From CAYVIB01 sp964451365 (lineage in GTDB: Bacteria; Pseudomonadota; Gammaproteobacteria; Pseudomonadales; Cellvibrionaceae), in contig CAYVIB010000022.1 in NCBI GenBank assembly GCA_964451365.1, forward strand, positions 1-64,000: a DNA stretch of 64,000 nucleotides. The letters run 5' to 3'. A model generated the notes under the pieces. The model worked only from the letters and a program-made list of their open reading frames with translations. It made no database searches and had not been told where the DNA came from. Shown here in pieces: positions 43,113-51,109 of this stretch; position 1 is the stretch's first letter; each line of letters starts with the position of its first letter. The position numbers and the translations under genes are program-made.

Positions 43113-43754
43113 ATGATCAAACAAATATTATTGGGCGGTTTTTTTTGTGGAGTAACCACTTTCGCGGCCAATGCCGAGGATATAAAAGTCGCGGACGGGA
43201 GCCTGCAGGCGTGCATTGACAAAATAGCACAGGCGGAAAAATGGACGACCGCCGAGGAGTTTACTTCCATCTCCTGCCACAGTGACGGTATCGAATCCCT
43301 GGAAGGGATAAATAAATTTAAAAACGTAAAAAAACTGTCATTTCATAAAAACAAGATCGCGAGCGTCAACATTGCCGGATTCGATTCCCTCGAACACCTG
43401 AATCTCGCCCGCAACAATTTAATCCATTTGACACTGGCTGATCTTCCCGCACTCGAAGAAGTATATGCTTTTGGCAACAAACTTGAGACGCTTGAGCTGG
43501 CAAACCTGCCCAAGCTGGAACAGTTGAAGGCCAATTCCAACGAGTTGCTCAAGTTTACCTATAAGGATGTGCCGTCGCTGGAAAAAATTTATCTGTTCGA
43601 CAATAAAATGGAAACCATCGATATTTATAACCTGCCGTCGATGAAATACATGGACGTTCGCCAAAACCCCATGCCCGATGAATTGTACGAGGAGATGGAT
43701 GCGCTAAAAGACGTAACTATTTTGCATGACGGCAATGCGGAGGATTGGCAATAA
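43113..43754 (+). CDS. Exported leucine-rich repeat protein
   Basis: From the ATG at 43113 the protein has 213 residues with a signal peptide (MIKQILLGGFFCGVTTFAANA). The mature part has about six short leucine-rich repeats of about 21 residues, of the type LEHLNLARNNLIHLTLADLPA, in the manner of internalin or SDS22 repeats. The start of the mature protein has two Cys (LQACID, SISCHSD) likely to pair. It would act in binding in the periplasm or at the surface; the partner is unknown. The next gene, a porin, starts 9 bp after it, so they form an operon. Confidence 0.8.
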   Translation: MIKQILLGGFFCGVTTFAANAEDIKVADGSLQACIDKIAQAEKWTTAEEFTSISCHSDGIESLEGINKFKNVKKLSFHKNKIASVNIAGFDSLEHLNLARNNLIHLTLADLPALEEVYAFGNKLETLELANLPKLEQLKANSNELLKFTYKDVPSLEKIYLFDNKMETIDIYNLPSMKYMDVRQNPMPDELYEEMDALKDVTILHDGNAEDWQ

Positions 43755-43763
43755 CCAACCTGG

Positions 43764-45011
43764 ATGCGCAAAATGATAAATAAAAAGCTGTTTTTCTCCC
43801 TGGTTTCCTTGATTGCAGCCGGGTGTCCTCTTACCGGTGTCGCGGAACCGGAGCACACGTTGGATTTTTTAATGCGTGCCCGTTATGGCCATATGGAAGT
43901 CGGCGGCACCGACGGCCAAACCGCATCGGTTTTATTCAGGGGATCAGTGGCATCCAACTGGAGTGATTATTTTCATACCCTGCTGGAGGTGGACCATGTG
44001 GAAACTTTCCTGGAAGACGACTTCAGCGACGGTGTGCGTTTTAACGGCGAGATTCTGGTACCGGATGTGCCCGGCACTGAAATTAACCAGGCATTGTTAT
44101 CATTTCAGCTGGGCTCGCTTTCGCTTAACGCGGGAAGGCAGCGGATCGAGTTCGACAACGAGCGCTTTATCGGCAGTATCGATTTTTGGCAAAACGATCA
44201 GACATTCGATGCACTGCACGCCCGGTACAATTTTCTAACCAACTCCCATATATCGCAAACCTATATCGCCAATGCCAACCGCATTTTTGGCGATGATGCG
44301 GATGAGCGGTTGTCGCCTTCCGACATTAATTATGTCGCCCTGGATGGCATGCGCCCCGTTCGGTTTTGGGGTGATCACGAGCACAACACGCACCTGACCC
44401 GACTTGAGCTGCGGGAGTGGGACTATTCCCAGGTTGTCGCTTATGCCTACCTTATCGAAAACGAAGATCTCCCGGCGGTTTCCAATGATACCTTCGGTGG
44501 CATGTACAAATTCATCTACAAAGGTGGTGCAATCAAATACCGGCTGGAATTGGAGGCGGCGATTCAGGAGCGTAGCGAAGTTCCAAACGCACCTACCACA
44601 CCCTATTACCGGTTCGAGGGCGGGCTGGGATTTGACTCCTTCGAAGCCGGCTTGCGCCGCGAAGTTTTGACGGCGGAGGGCGGCGTCGAATTTATTACAC
44701 CGCTGGGCTCGGGCCATGAATTCCAGGGTTGGGCCGACGCATTTTCGGCTGCCGGAACCGGCGTGGAAGATACGTCGTTAACAGTAAGTTGGCGCGACGC
44801 ACCGTGGAAACTCGACCTGCGCTATCACTTCTTTAGCGAATACGACGGCAGCCGGGATTTCGGCACCGAGCTGGATTTTGATCTGACATTCAAACCGTTC
44901 GACCGACATATTTTCTTTATCCGCTTCGCGGACTTCAAAGCATCTTCCGATTACGGAAACGAACTGGTGGATCAGACCAAGGTATTTTTCAACTACAGTT
45001 TTTCCCTTTAA
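43764..45011 (+). CDS. Outer-membrane porin, alginate-export-like barrel
   Basis: The 415-residue protein has a signal peptide (to about 28), alternating beta-strand pattern and no cysteine in the mature part. GRQRIEFDNERFIGSIDFWQ followed by QTFDALHARY resembles the alginate-export/AlgE-type porin domain. The chain ends in beta strands and NYSFSL. The substrate is unknown. It follows the leucine-rich protein gene in the same operon and is convergent with the porin-cytochrome gene. Confidence 0.75.
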   Translation: MRKMINKKLFFSLVSLIAAGCPLTGVAEPEHTLDFLMRARYGHMEVGGTDGQTASVLFRGSVASNWSDYFHTLLEVDHVETFLEDDFSDGVRFNGEILVPDVPGTEINQALLSFQLGSLSLNAGRQRIEFDNERFIGSIDFWQNDQTFDALHARYNFLTNSHISQTYIANANRIFGDDADERLSPSDINYVALDGMRPVRFWGDHEHNTHLTRLELREWDYSQVVAYAYLIENEDLPAVSNDTFGGMYKFIYKGGAIKYRLELEAAIQERSEVPNAPTTPYYRFEGGLGFDSFEAGLRREVLTAEGGVEFITPLGSGHEFQGWADAFSAAGTGVEDTSLTVSWRDAPWKLDLRYHFFSEYDGSRDFGTELDFDLTFKPFDRHIFFIRFADFKASSDYGNELVDQTKVFFNYSFSL

Positions 45012-45061
45012 CCCATTTAATCCATGGGGCGGGCAATCGCTGCGTTAACCAATCCACAAGC

Positions 45062-45087
45062 AAAAAAGCCCCGCTGTAAGGCGGGGC
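45062..45087 (-). terminator. Terminator of the surface heme protein operon
   Basis: On the minus strand GCCCCGC (45087-45081) pairs with GCGGGGC (45074-45068) around a 6-base loop, then six T (45067-45062). It lies 37 bp after the porin-cytochrome stop. Confidence 0.85.
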
Positions 45088-45123
45088 AAAAAGGGCGAGC
45101 GGGTAAAACGCTTCTTTTTAAGC

Positions 45124-46254
45124 TCAATAATAAAGATGCAACTGGACAAACGCCTGGGTGAAGTTACCTTCCTCGTTCTGCGGAATGTCTTCACCCACGC
45201 GAACCCCGCCACGAATCTGCGCATAGGCAAACGGCGTGGCTTCCAACAGCAGGGAGTTGCGGGTTTTCTCGTTTTCGTCGAGATCCTCATCGTCATCCAG
45301 GTATTCCGTGGTGAATTTGATGTTGTAGCCTTTGACGATTTCGCGATTGATTTCAAACAACGTTGCCTGTTTGACAAGCGTTCCACCAAAGGCATTTGGC
45401 GATGATTCATCCTCAATGTGATCGAATTCGGCGAGCACATTAAATCCCCATAAATTAAAACCGCCGAAAACGGCAAACATCCTTGTCTCGCCCAGGTCCG
45501 CATCGTTAAGAATATAGCTGGCGCCACCGCGAATATTGGTGCCGACGTATTCCGCGCGGGTGGCGAACTGGAAATTTTTATCGTCGTTGTTAGGCGCCGC
45601 CGTTCCGTTGGTAATGGCAAAATTAACTGTCCCTTTGCCATACTCCAGGCCAAGTTCCACGCCGGTGTCGTTACTGTCAAATGTGACATTCGATATCTGG
45701 CGAACAAAGGCGCTGTCGTCTTCGAACCGGTAACCGTAGGGCAGCATGATGGACCCGGCTTTGATGTAGTGGTTGGATTTACCCAGTTTTGCCAGGCCCC
45801 ACGCTTCGCGATTCACCGCGCCGCCGGGTGCAATCTGCTCGTCGAAATAAATCAGGAAGCGTGAATCCTTCGGCTGCAGAGTGAAATACAGTTGTCCTGA
45901 CTGCGTATTGAAGGAACGCGATTCCTCTTCCGCATCGTTATCCGACATATTCATGTTGAAACGCAGATCGGCGCCGAGGCGAAGGGTTTCCGTGATCTGC
46001 CCGGCGTCCATTGCCTGCTGGTTGCCGGGCACCGCGGGCAACACCTGAGAACCATAGTAGGAACCGAAAGCTGTTCTCGCACCGCCACCCAACGGGTTGA
46101 CGTGACAGGCGGAACATTTCTGGTTCGCCCGCAATGCGAGGTAGGGTTCAGCGTTGACCTGCGCCAGCAGAAAGAAGCTCGACAGGATAAAAGCCGCCAC
46201 CAGAATAACGGCTTCGGAATATTTCCTTTTTTGTCGCTTAGAGTGGATAGACAT
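45124..46254 (-). CDS. Outer-membrane beta-barrel with N-terminal heme c motif
   Basis: From the ATG at 46254 (GGGGAG before it) the protein has 376 residues. A signal sequence (about 13-36, ending QVNA) is followed by LRANQKCSACHVNPLGGG, a CxxCH site (47-51) set 11 residues into the mature chain. The rest is a beta-barrel of porin type (SGQLYFTLQPKDSRFLIYFDE ... FVQLHLYY). A single-chain porin with heme at its periplasmic mouth could pass electrons across the outer membrane with the heme lipoproteins upstream; this is inference. It overlaps the preceding gene by 17 bp. Confidence 0.82.
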   Translation of the reverse strand: MSIHSKRQKRKYSEAVILVAAFILSSFFLLAQVNAEPYLALRANQKCSACHVNPLGGGARTAFGSYYGSQVLPAVPGNQQAMDAGQITETLRLGADLRFNMNMSDNDAEEESRSFNTQSGQLYFTLQPKDSRFLIYFDEQIAPGGAVNREAWGLAKLGKSNHYIKAGSIMLPYGYRFEDDSAFVRQISNVTFDSNDTGVELGLEYGKGTVNFAITNGTAAPNNDDKNFQFATRAEYVGTNIRGGASYILNDADLGETRMFAVFGGFNLWGFNVLAEFDHIEDESSPNAFGGTLVKQATLFEINREIVKGYNIKFTTEYLDDDEDLDENEKTRNSLLLEATPFAYAQIRGGVRVGEDIPQNEEGNFTQAFVQLHLYY

Positions 46255-47077
46255 AGCGGTACGCTCCCCCGTCAACGTTATCGTTATCGCCGTCGATCAT
46301 GCGGCCGTTTATGTCGAGTACCGACGCCAGCGTCGGGTCATTAACCACCACGGCAAATGAATCCGCTTCCACCGAGGAATCAATCCAGACCTCTAATTCC
46401 CGGCCGGAAATGCTCAGCCGGAATTCGCCGGTGTTCGCCAACCGCTCTTCGCCGCGATTGCGGAAGAAAACCTGAACCGAATCCTCGGTGAGCGTGTTTT
46501 GCTGGACCGCGCGACTGAAACGCAGCTGAAAAATCACGCTGGTGTTATTTTTGAGAACGGTGGTTTTGCTGATGCCGGTGGCGGCCGTGCCGGTCCCGGT
46601 TCGCGGTGCGCCGTTGGTGATCCAGTCGCGGATCATGGTGATCTGGTCCTGTGACAGCGGCGCCATATTAAGAGGCATCTGTCCGCCGACGATGTCCGGC
46701 TCCCCTTCCACTTTGTGCACAAGGTAACTGTCGTCGGGATTGCCCGGGTCCACCCGCAACAGTTCCGGCACCTCGTTCGCGGGCACGCCGTTGCCGTCCG
46801 CGCCCACCAACTGGTTGTAACTGTTGTCCTCGGTGTCCAGCCGCAAGCCCTGGGGCGCACTACTGCCGGCGTGGCAAATGGCGCAGGGGCTGTCGAAAAT
46901 TTCCGCCTGGATGTCCGCCAGGGTCACACCGTCCACCGGCTCGTTGTCGGGATTTTCGGTATCCGGCTCCGGCGTTTCGGTGACCGGCCGGCCGTTTTCG
47001 TCCAGGCCCTCGCCCGATCCCGCGCCGCATCCCGTTAGTGCCAGCACCGAAAGCAGAATCAATAGTTTGCTTTTCAT
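46238..47077 (-). CDS. Heme-binding lipoprotein with C-terminal Ig-like domain
   Basis: From the ATG at 47077 the protein has 279 residues. The lipobox LTGC places the lipid at Cys17, then comes an acidic Pro/Glu linker. A single-heme domain has CAICH (65-69) and the tail SYLVHKVEGEPDIVGGQMP, and a possible distal Met. A beta domain follows (about 165-279) with a calcium-like DGDNDNVDGG end. It is a paralogue of the 331-residue lipoprotein at 49344. It probably sits in the outer membrane. It overlaps the porin-cytochrome gene, so the two are made together. Confidence 0.82.
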   Translation of the reverse strand: MKSKLLILLSVLALTGCGAGSGEGLDENGRPVTETPEPDTENPDNEPVDGVTLADIQAEIFDSPCAICHAGSSAPQGLRLDTEDNSYNQLVGADGNGVPANEVPELLRVDPGNPDDSYLVHKVEGEPDIVGGQMPLNMAPLSQDQITMIRDWITNGAPRTGTGTAATGISKTTVLKNNTSVIFQLRFSRAVQQNTLTEDSVQVFFRNRGEERLANTGEFRLSISGRELEVWIDSSVEADSFAVVVNDPTLASVLDINGRMIDGDNDNVDGGAYRYVYPL

Positions 47078-47092
47078 ATCTCTGTCCTTTGG

Positions 47093-47122
47093 AAAAAGGC
47101 TCCGGAACACAGGTTCCGGAGC
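47093..47122 (-). terminator. Intra-operon terminator or attenuator
   Basis: On the minus strand GCTCCGGAAC (47122-47113, exact complement at 47108-47099) forms a 10-bp stem with a 4-base loop, then five T (47097-47093). It lies between the 687-residue gene and the next heme gene, 16 bp before its ATG. Downstream genes would depend on read-through. Confidence 0.78.
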
Positions 47123-47152
47123 AACATTGGAGCGACTAACGCATTGCAACGA

Positions 47153-49216
47153 CTAGGGAGTGGCGATAGGCCAGGCGGCACTTTCACCACTGCCCACATC
47201 GGGCGTATCGTCCTGGGCAAAGAAGTAGAGCGGCTGGCCGTTATAGGCCCACTGGTTCTGGCCGGCCGAATTTTCGATGATGGAGAAGTTGCCTTGTGCG
47301 ACAGCACCTTCGGCCGCCAACAGCGGAGGCCAGGCAGCCAGGCAGTTTGCATCGCAGGCGGGCGCGGTGCCGCCGCCCGTCAACGGGGCACCGAAGGTGA
47401 TCCAGTCGCGAACCATCTGAATCAACCCGGCATCCAACGGGTCGCCGCCGGCCGGCATCCTGCCGCCGGGTGTGCCCAATATGCCTGGTTCACCCTGCAA
47501 CTTGTGGATGAGATAGCTGTTGTCGGGCTCGCCCGGTTCAACCCGGTTCAGGCCCACGGAATCGCCCGTGGCGCCCGCCGCCTCGGCAGGAGCCAGGAGT
47601 TCCGCGTGAACCTGCTCGTTGGTTACGGCGCCCCCGGTGATGGTCATGCCGCCACTGTTACCGTGGCAGCCGGAGCAGTTGGGAGTGAAGACGTTGTCCC
47701 GCAGGTCCTGGAGTGTCACCGTGCCTTCGGCGGTATCGGCGGTACGGAAGTAAACGATCTGGCCGGCAAATCCGCTTCCGCCATCGACTTCGGTTCCATT
47801 GGCGACAAAGTTGCCACCGCTGTTAACCGCGACCGGAGAAATGCGAGCCAGGTGCCAGACCCCGCCGATGCCGTCACCGTTGGTATCGCCGGGCGCGGTG
47901 TCACCGTTTTCCGGGTGGGTGAAGAAATACAGGGGCATGCCATCCAGTGCCCATTGTTCACCACCGGCGCTGCGTTCGATCAGGGAGAATGGACCGAACG
48001 GCTCCGCGCCTGCGTGGGCCATCAACGGGTTCCAGTTGGTGATACAGGTTTCGGACACGCAGGTACTGGGCTGGTCCTCGGTATCGCTATCGAAGATATA
48101 CAGCGACAGGCCGTCGGCGGGAACCGGGTTGTCGGAAATCACCTCTGCTCCCCCGGCGAAAGTGACACGATAGGTCGTGCCTACGGCAGTCAGCACCGTG
48201 CCCGCTTCGCCCTGCATCGGGATGGGACGCGCGACAGGCCAGTTGGGATTATTTACGGCCACACCCGGCTCGGCGTCGTTGGCGAAGAAATAAAGCGGCA
48301 TACCCCGATAGGCCCACTGCATGCCCACGCCTTCCACCGGATGCTCGATCAGGCTGAAGGGGACTTCCGCCACATCGCCTTCCTCCGCGATCAGCGCCGG
48401 CCAGTTGGCGAGGCAGGCGGCGTCACAGGCTGACGGCTGTCCGGGGGAGTCGTTAACAAAGGTATACAGCGCAAAACCTTCCTTGTTTTGGTTCAACGCC
48501 TCCGTGCCATTGTGAACCCGTACGGCGCCAGCGCCACCAACCAGGCTTTCAATATCGGAGGCCTCGACAGTTACCGTGCCCAATGCGGTGGGCGAACCGG
48601 ATGCGGCAAACCATACGTCACCGACGCCGTGGCCGGCTTCGTCGCCCGGAACCGAATCATTGGTGAAGAAATAAAGCGGTTTGTCGCGCAGTGCCCATTG
48701 CCGGTTACCGTCGTCGCGGTCGACAACCGTTAGAGGGGGAGCATCGACGGAATCAGCATTTGCCAGCAGTGGCGGCCAGTTATCTATACAAGTGTCCACA
48801 CAGGTGGATATGCCGGTGCCGGGTTCATCCGGCGCGAAGGTATACAAAGTAAAGCCATCCAGATTGGTGCGCTCTTCAATATTTCCGTCGGAAAGCAGTA
48901 CGGTCACATTACCGTTGGCGACAAAGACATCGCCCACCAGGTTACTGGTTTTTTCCACCGGCGCCGGGACGGGTGACGGGCTCGGGCTTGGAGTCGGAGT
49001 TGGAGTTGGAGTCGGAGTTGGAGTCGGAGTTGGAGTTGGAACAGGGGTTGGACTGGGGGTTGGAGTTGGAGCCGGACCGGGGCTCGGAGTCGGTGTCGGA
49101 TTATTTCCGTAGTTGTTTCCTCCATCGCCATCACCACCGCCACACGCCGCCAGCGCGGACGCAAGCAGAACCGCCAGGGCGGCTCGCGGTATTCTTGTGT
49201 GTTTGAAAGTTTTCAT
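47153..49216 (-). CDS. Lipoprotein of four secreted (LYxFxxD) repeats with an inserted cytochrome c domain
   Basis: The 687-residue protein has a lipobox ALAAC (Cys25) and a Pro-Thr/Ser linker (40-88). Three secreted repeats of the COG4315/Lipoprotein_15 type follow (about 95-205, 230-330, 345-456), each with GFTLYTF, a Cys-x3-Cys..NWPPL segment and PLYFF. The fourth repeat starts at about 483 (GFAGQIVYF) but is interrupted by a heme domain (about 497-612, NCSGCHG at 513-519, SYLIHKLQGEPG). It then resumes as ACDANCLAAWPPLL to the end. It is probably a surface electron carrier. An ECF-type promoter lies just upstream. Confidence 0.85.
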   Translation of the reverse strand: MKTFKHTRIPRAALAVLLASALAACGGGDGDGGNNYGNNPTPTPSPGPAPTPTPSPTPVPTPTPTPTPTPTPTPTPSPSPSPVPAPVEKTSNLVGDVFVANGNVTVLLSDGNIEERTNLDGFTLYTFAPDEPGTGISTCVDTCIDNWPPLLANADSVDAPPLTVVDRDDGNRQWALRDKPLYFFTNDSVPGDEAGHGVGDVWFAASGSPTALGTVTVEASDIESLVGGAGAVRVHNGTEALNQNKEGFALYTFVNDSPGQPSACDAACLANWPALIAEEGDVAEVPFSLIEHPVEGVGMQWAYRGMPLYFFANDAEPGVAVNNPNWPVARPIPMQGEAGTVLTAVGTTYRVTFAGGAEVISDNPVPADGLSLYIFDSDTEDQPSTCVSETCITNWNPLMAHAGAEPFGPFSLIERSAGGEQWALDGMPLYFFTHPENGDTAPGDTNGDGIGGVWHLARISPVAVNSGGNFVANGTEVDGGSGFAGQIVYFRTADTAEGTVTLQDLRDNVFTPNCSGCHGNSGGMTITGGAVTNEQVHAELLAPAEAAGATGDSVGLNRVEPGEPDNSYLIHKLQGEPGILGTPGGRMPAGGDPLDAGLIQMVRDWITFGAPLTGGGTAPACDANCLAAWPPLLAAEGAVAQGNFSIIENSAGQNQWAYNGQPLYFFAQDDTPDVGSGESAAWPIATP
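48989..49100 (-). repeat. Hexamer repeats coding the Pro-Thr linker
   Basis: Tandem GTTGGA/GTCGGA hexamers on the + strand (coding PT/PS pairs on the minus strand) run for about 110 bp. In-frame slippage could change linker length. Confidence 0.85.
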
Positions 49217-49252
49217 GGGTTCGCTCTCCCTTTGTTTGAGTCATGGGAGGAG

Positions 49253-49278
49253 TACGGAGATAACGTTTAAAAAGTTGC
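49253..49278 (-). promoter_or_regulatory. Candidate ECF-type promoter of the 687-residue lipoprotein gene
   Basis: On the minus strand GCAACTTT (49278-49271), a 14-bp spacer and CGTA (49256-49253) lie 37 bp before the ATG. Sequence and spacing equal those before the sigma factor gene at 41339-41364. Confidence 0.55.
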
Positions 49279-49343
49279 AGGAAATTGCAGGCGGCAATTA
49301 AAAATTGCCGGAAGTGGTGAAACGGGATTTTTAAAGGGAGGTT

Positions 49344-50339
49344 TTAAAAGGAATAGGTGTAACGGAAAACGCCACCGTCCAACTGGTCACGATCGCCATC
49401 GATAATGCGTCCGTTGGCATCGAGCACGGAAGATAACCCCGGTTCGTTAACCACCAGTTGAACTGCCGTCGCATCGCTTGGGCGCAAGGGAATATCAACG
49501 ATCAGTTCCCGGTTTGAAACAATAAGATCGTAGTCTTCCAATGAGGCCAGTCGTTGATTATTTGCCGACAGGAAATAAACCTGCACCGCATCTTCGTTCA
49601 GGGTTTCCTGTTGAATATCGCGGCTGAAACGTAATATGAATTCAACGCCGGCGGTATTTAAAACGCTTACCTTGCTAAGGCTGGTGGGCGCGGTGCCGGT
49701 GCCGGTTTCCGGTGCGCCGTTGGTGATCCAGTCGCGGATCGTGGTGATCCGGGCATTGGAGAGTGCCGGAGCCGGTGGAGGCGGCATGCGATCGCTTCCC
49801 GTGCTTTCTATCAATTCCACCAGGTAGCTTTCATCCGGCTCGCCCGGTTCAACCCGGTTCAACGGGGAATCGAGAGACACGGCTCCCACCAGGTTGTCGT
49901 AGCTGTTGGCTTCGTTGTTCAGCAACAGTCCGCCGGCGGGAGCACCCCCCACATGGCATCCCGATACGGCGCAGGAGACATTGAATATCTCAACCTGTAT
50001 TTGCGCGAGGCTGCCGGCCACCGGTGTGGGGGTGGGGGAAGGTGTCGGCGACGGCGTTGGTGTCGGTGGAGGTGTGGGCGTACCTGTCGGGCCTGGAGTT
50101 GCCGTTGGCATCGGTGTCGGCAACGCGGTGGGCGACGGCGTGGGAATGGGCGTCGGCACGGGATAAGGCGCCGGCGGCGGTGCCCGGGTGGGTTCCAGTG
50201 TGGGTGTCGGCGAGGGGAAGAGACTCAGGCGGTCGTCGTCGCTGCTGCCGTCATCCCCGCCTCCACACGAAGCCAGCGCCGATATAAACAGCAACGAAAT
50301 TACAGCGCCAGGAAGTCGTGTGGGAAAGCTGATTTGCAT
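49344..50339 (-). CDS. Heme lipoprotein with Pro-Thr linker and CX4CH site
   Basis: The 331-residue protein has a lipobox ALASC (Cys25) and a long Pro/Thr/Ser linker (43-107). A heme domain follows with CAVSGCH (123-129), a CX4CH spacing instead of CxxCH, then an Ig-like beta domain (about 220-331) ending DGDRDQLDGGVFRYTYSF. Apart from the linker it is a paralogue of the 279-residue protein at 46238. CX4CH is a known variant heme site. If heme is not attached it could bind another metal. It stands alone upstream of the ECF-linked lipoprotein gene. Confidence 0.82.
   Translation of the reverse strand: MQISFPTRLPGAVISLLFISALASCGGGDDGSSDDDRLSLFPSPTPTLEPTRAPPPAPYPVPTPIPTPSPTALPTPMPTATPGPTGTPTPPPTPTPSPTPSPTPTPVAGSLAQIQVEIFNVSCAVSGCHVGGAPAGGLLLNNEANSYDNLVGAVSLDSPLNRVEPGEPDESYLVELIESTGSDRMPPPPAPALSNARITTIRDWITNGAPETGTGTAPTSLSKVSVLNTAGVEFILRFSRDIQQETLNEDAVQVYFLSANNQRLASLEDYDLIVSNRELIVDIPLRPSDATAVQLVVNEPGLSSVLDANGRIIDGDRDQLDGGVFRYTYSF
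50020..50215 (-). repeat. GT-rich degenerate repeats coding a second Pro-Thr linker
   Basis: Degenerate GGTGTCGGC/GGAGTT-like units code the PT/PS linker of the 331-residue heme lipoprotein. Confidence 0.7.
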
Positions 50340-50604
50340 ACTTCAGAAACGAAAAGGGACCGCTATTAAAATAACAGATAGCGAAGGTTTTAATAGTGCC
50401 GCACGAAAAAGCTGTGCAGATTTACAACGCAGTTCACGTTTTGAAGGACGTCAGGAAGAGTAACCTTTCTTTGCCCTTCCACCGCTACCGTGATCTTCTC
50501 CAAAACAGTTCTCGAGTCATGGTGAATCACAAGCGGGGAAACACGTCACCCGTTTCGCCTTGTTTCTAAAAGTAAAACCATGCACTCACATGGAGTAAAA
50601 AATC

Positions 50605-50940
50605 ATGAAACTAAAATCACTATGGTTAACTGTCGTTGGAACTGTCGCCATGGCCGCCGGCACCACCGCCGCTGCCCAACAGACTTACCAGGAATGCATC
50701 AACCAGGTATGTCCTCCGTCAATACCTTCGCCTTACCGGCAAATGTGCATCGACTCCACGGGTTACACGCAATGCGCGGCACTCCCGGGTGGTCCGGCGT
50801 ACACGGGGAGTTGTCACAATGAAGTGGATCAGGCCTGCCTGAACAACCTTTGCCCGCCGTCCATTCCGTCCCCCTACCGGCAGTACTGCCTGGAAAGCCC
50901 GACCAATATTTCGGCCTGCACTGTTCAGGTGTGTGACTAA
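50605..50940 (+). CDS. Small exported Cys-rich protein with an internal duplication
   Basis: The 111-residue protein has a signal peptide (MKLKSLWLTVVGTVAMAAGTTAAAQ) and GGAG before the ATG. The mature part of about 87 residues holds ten Cys and two copies of a unit, each with CPPSIPSPYRQxC preceded by C-x4-C. Copy one is at about 30-60 and copy two at about 70-111. Cysteines likely form disulfides in the periplasm or outside. I know no family with this repeat. It lies beside heme lipoproteins and thiol-redox genes, and could be a client of DsbA. Confidence 0.78.
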   Translation: MKLKSLWLTVVGTVAMAAGTTAAAQQTYQECINQVCPPSIPSPYRQMCIDSTGYTQCAALPGGPAYTGSCHNEVDQACLNNLCPPSIPSPYRQYCLESPTNISACTVQVCD

Positions 50941-50972
50941 AACCTATCTCATAAGTGTCAATTAGGTGTAGC

Positions 50973-51013
50973 GGCAGCTCTTGCAGCTGCCCGGGTAACC
51001 GCAAGGGTTACCC
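50973..51013 (+). repeat. Two adjacent perfect hairpins (REP-like)
   Basis: GGCAGCT/AGCTGCC (50973-50979/50985-50991) and GGGTAACC/GGTTACCC (50993-51000/51006-51013) follow each other in the gap between convergent genes. No T run follows. Imperfect outer arms (GGTGTAG near 50964, CCTACACT near 51046) suggest a larger palindromic unit. Confidence 0.6.
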
Positions 51014-51109
51014 GATTTGTTATACATTGTTGCCCATAGGGAACCACCTACACTCCCCCACAATCTGGAATGACCGGCACGGGCGATAATCACTTATGCA
51101 ACAGAGACG

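Noticed and set aside
48989..49100. CRISPR-like or satellite array
   Set aside because: The repeats are contiguous hexamers without spacers, in frame in a Pro-Thr linker; they are coding low-complexity DNA.
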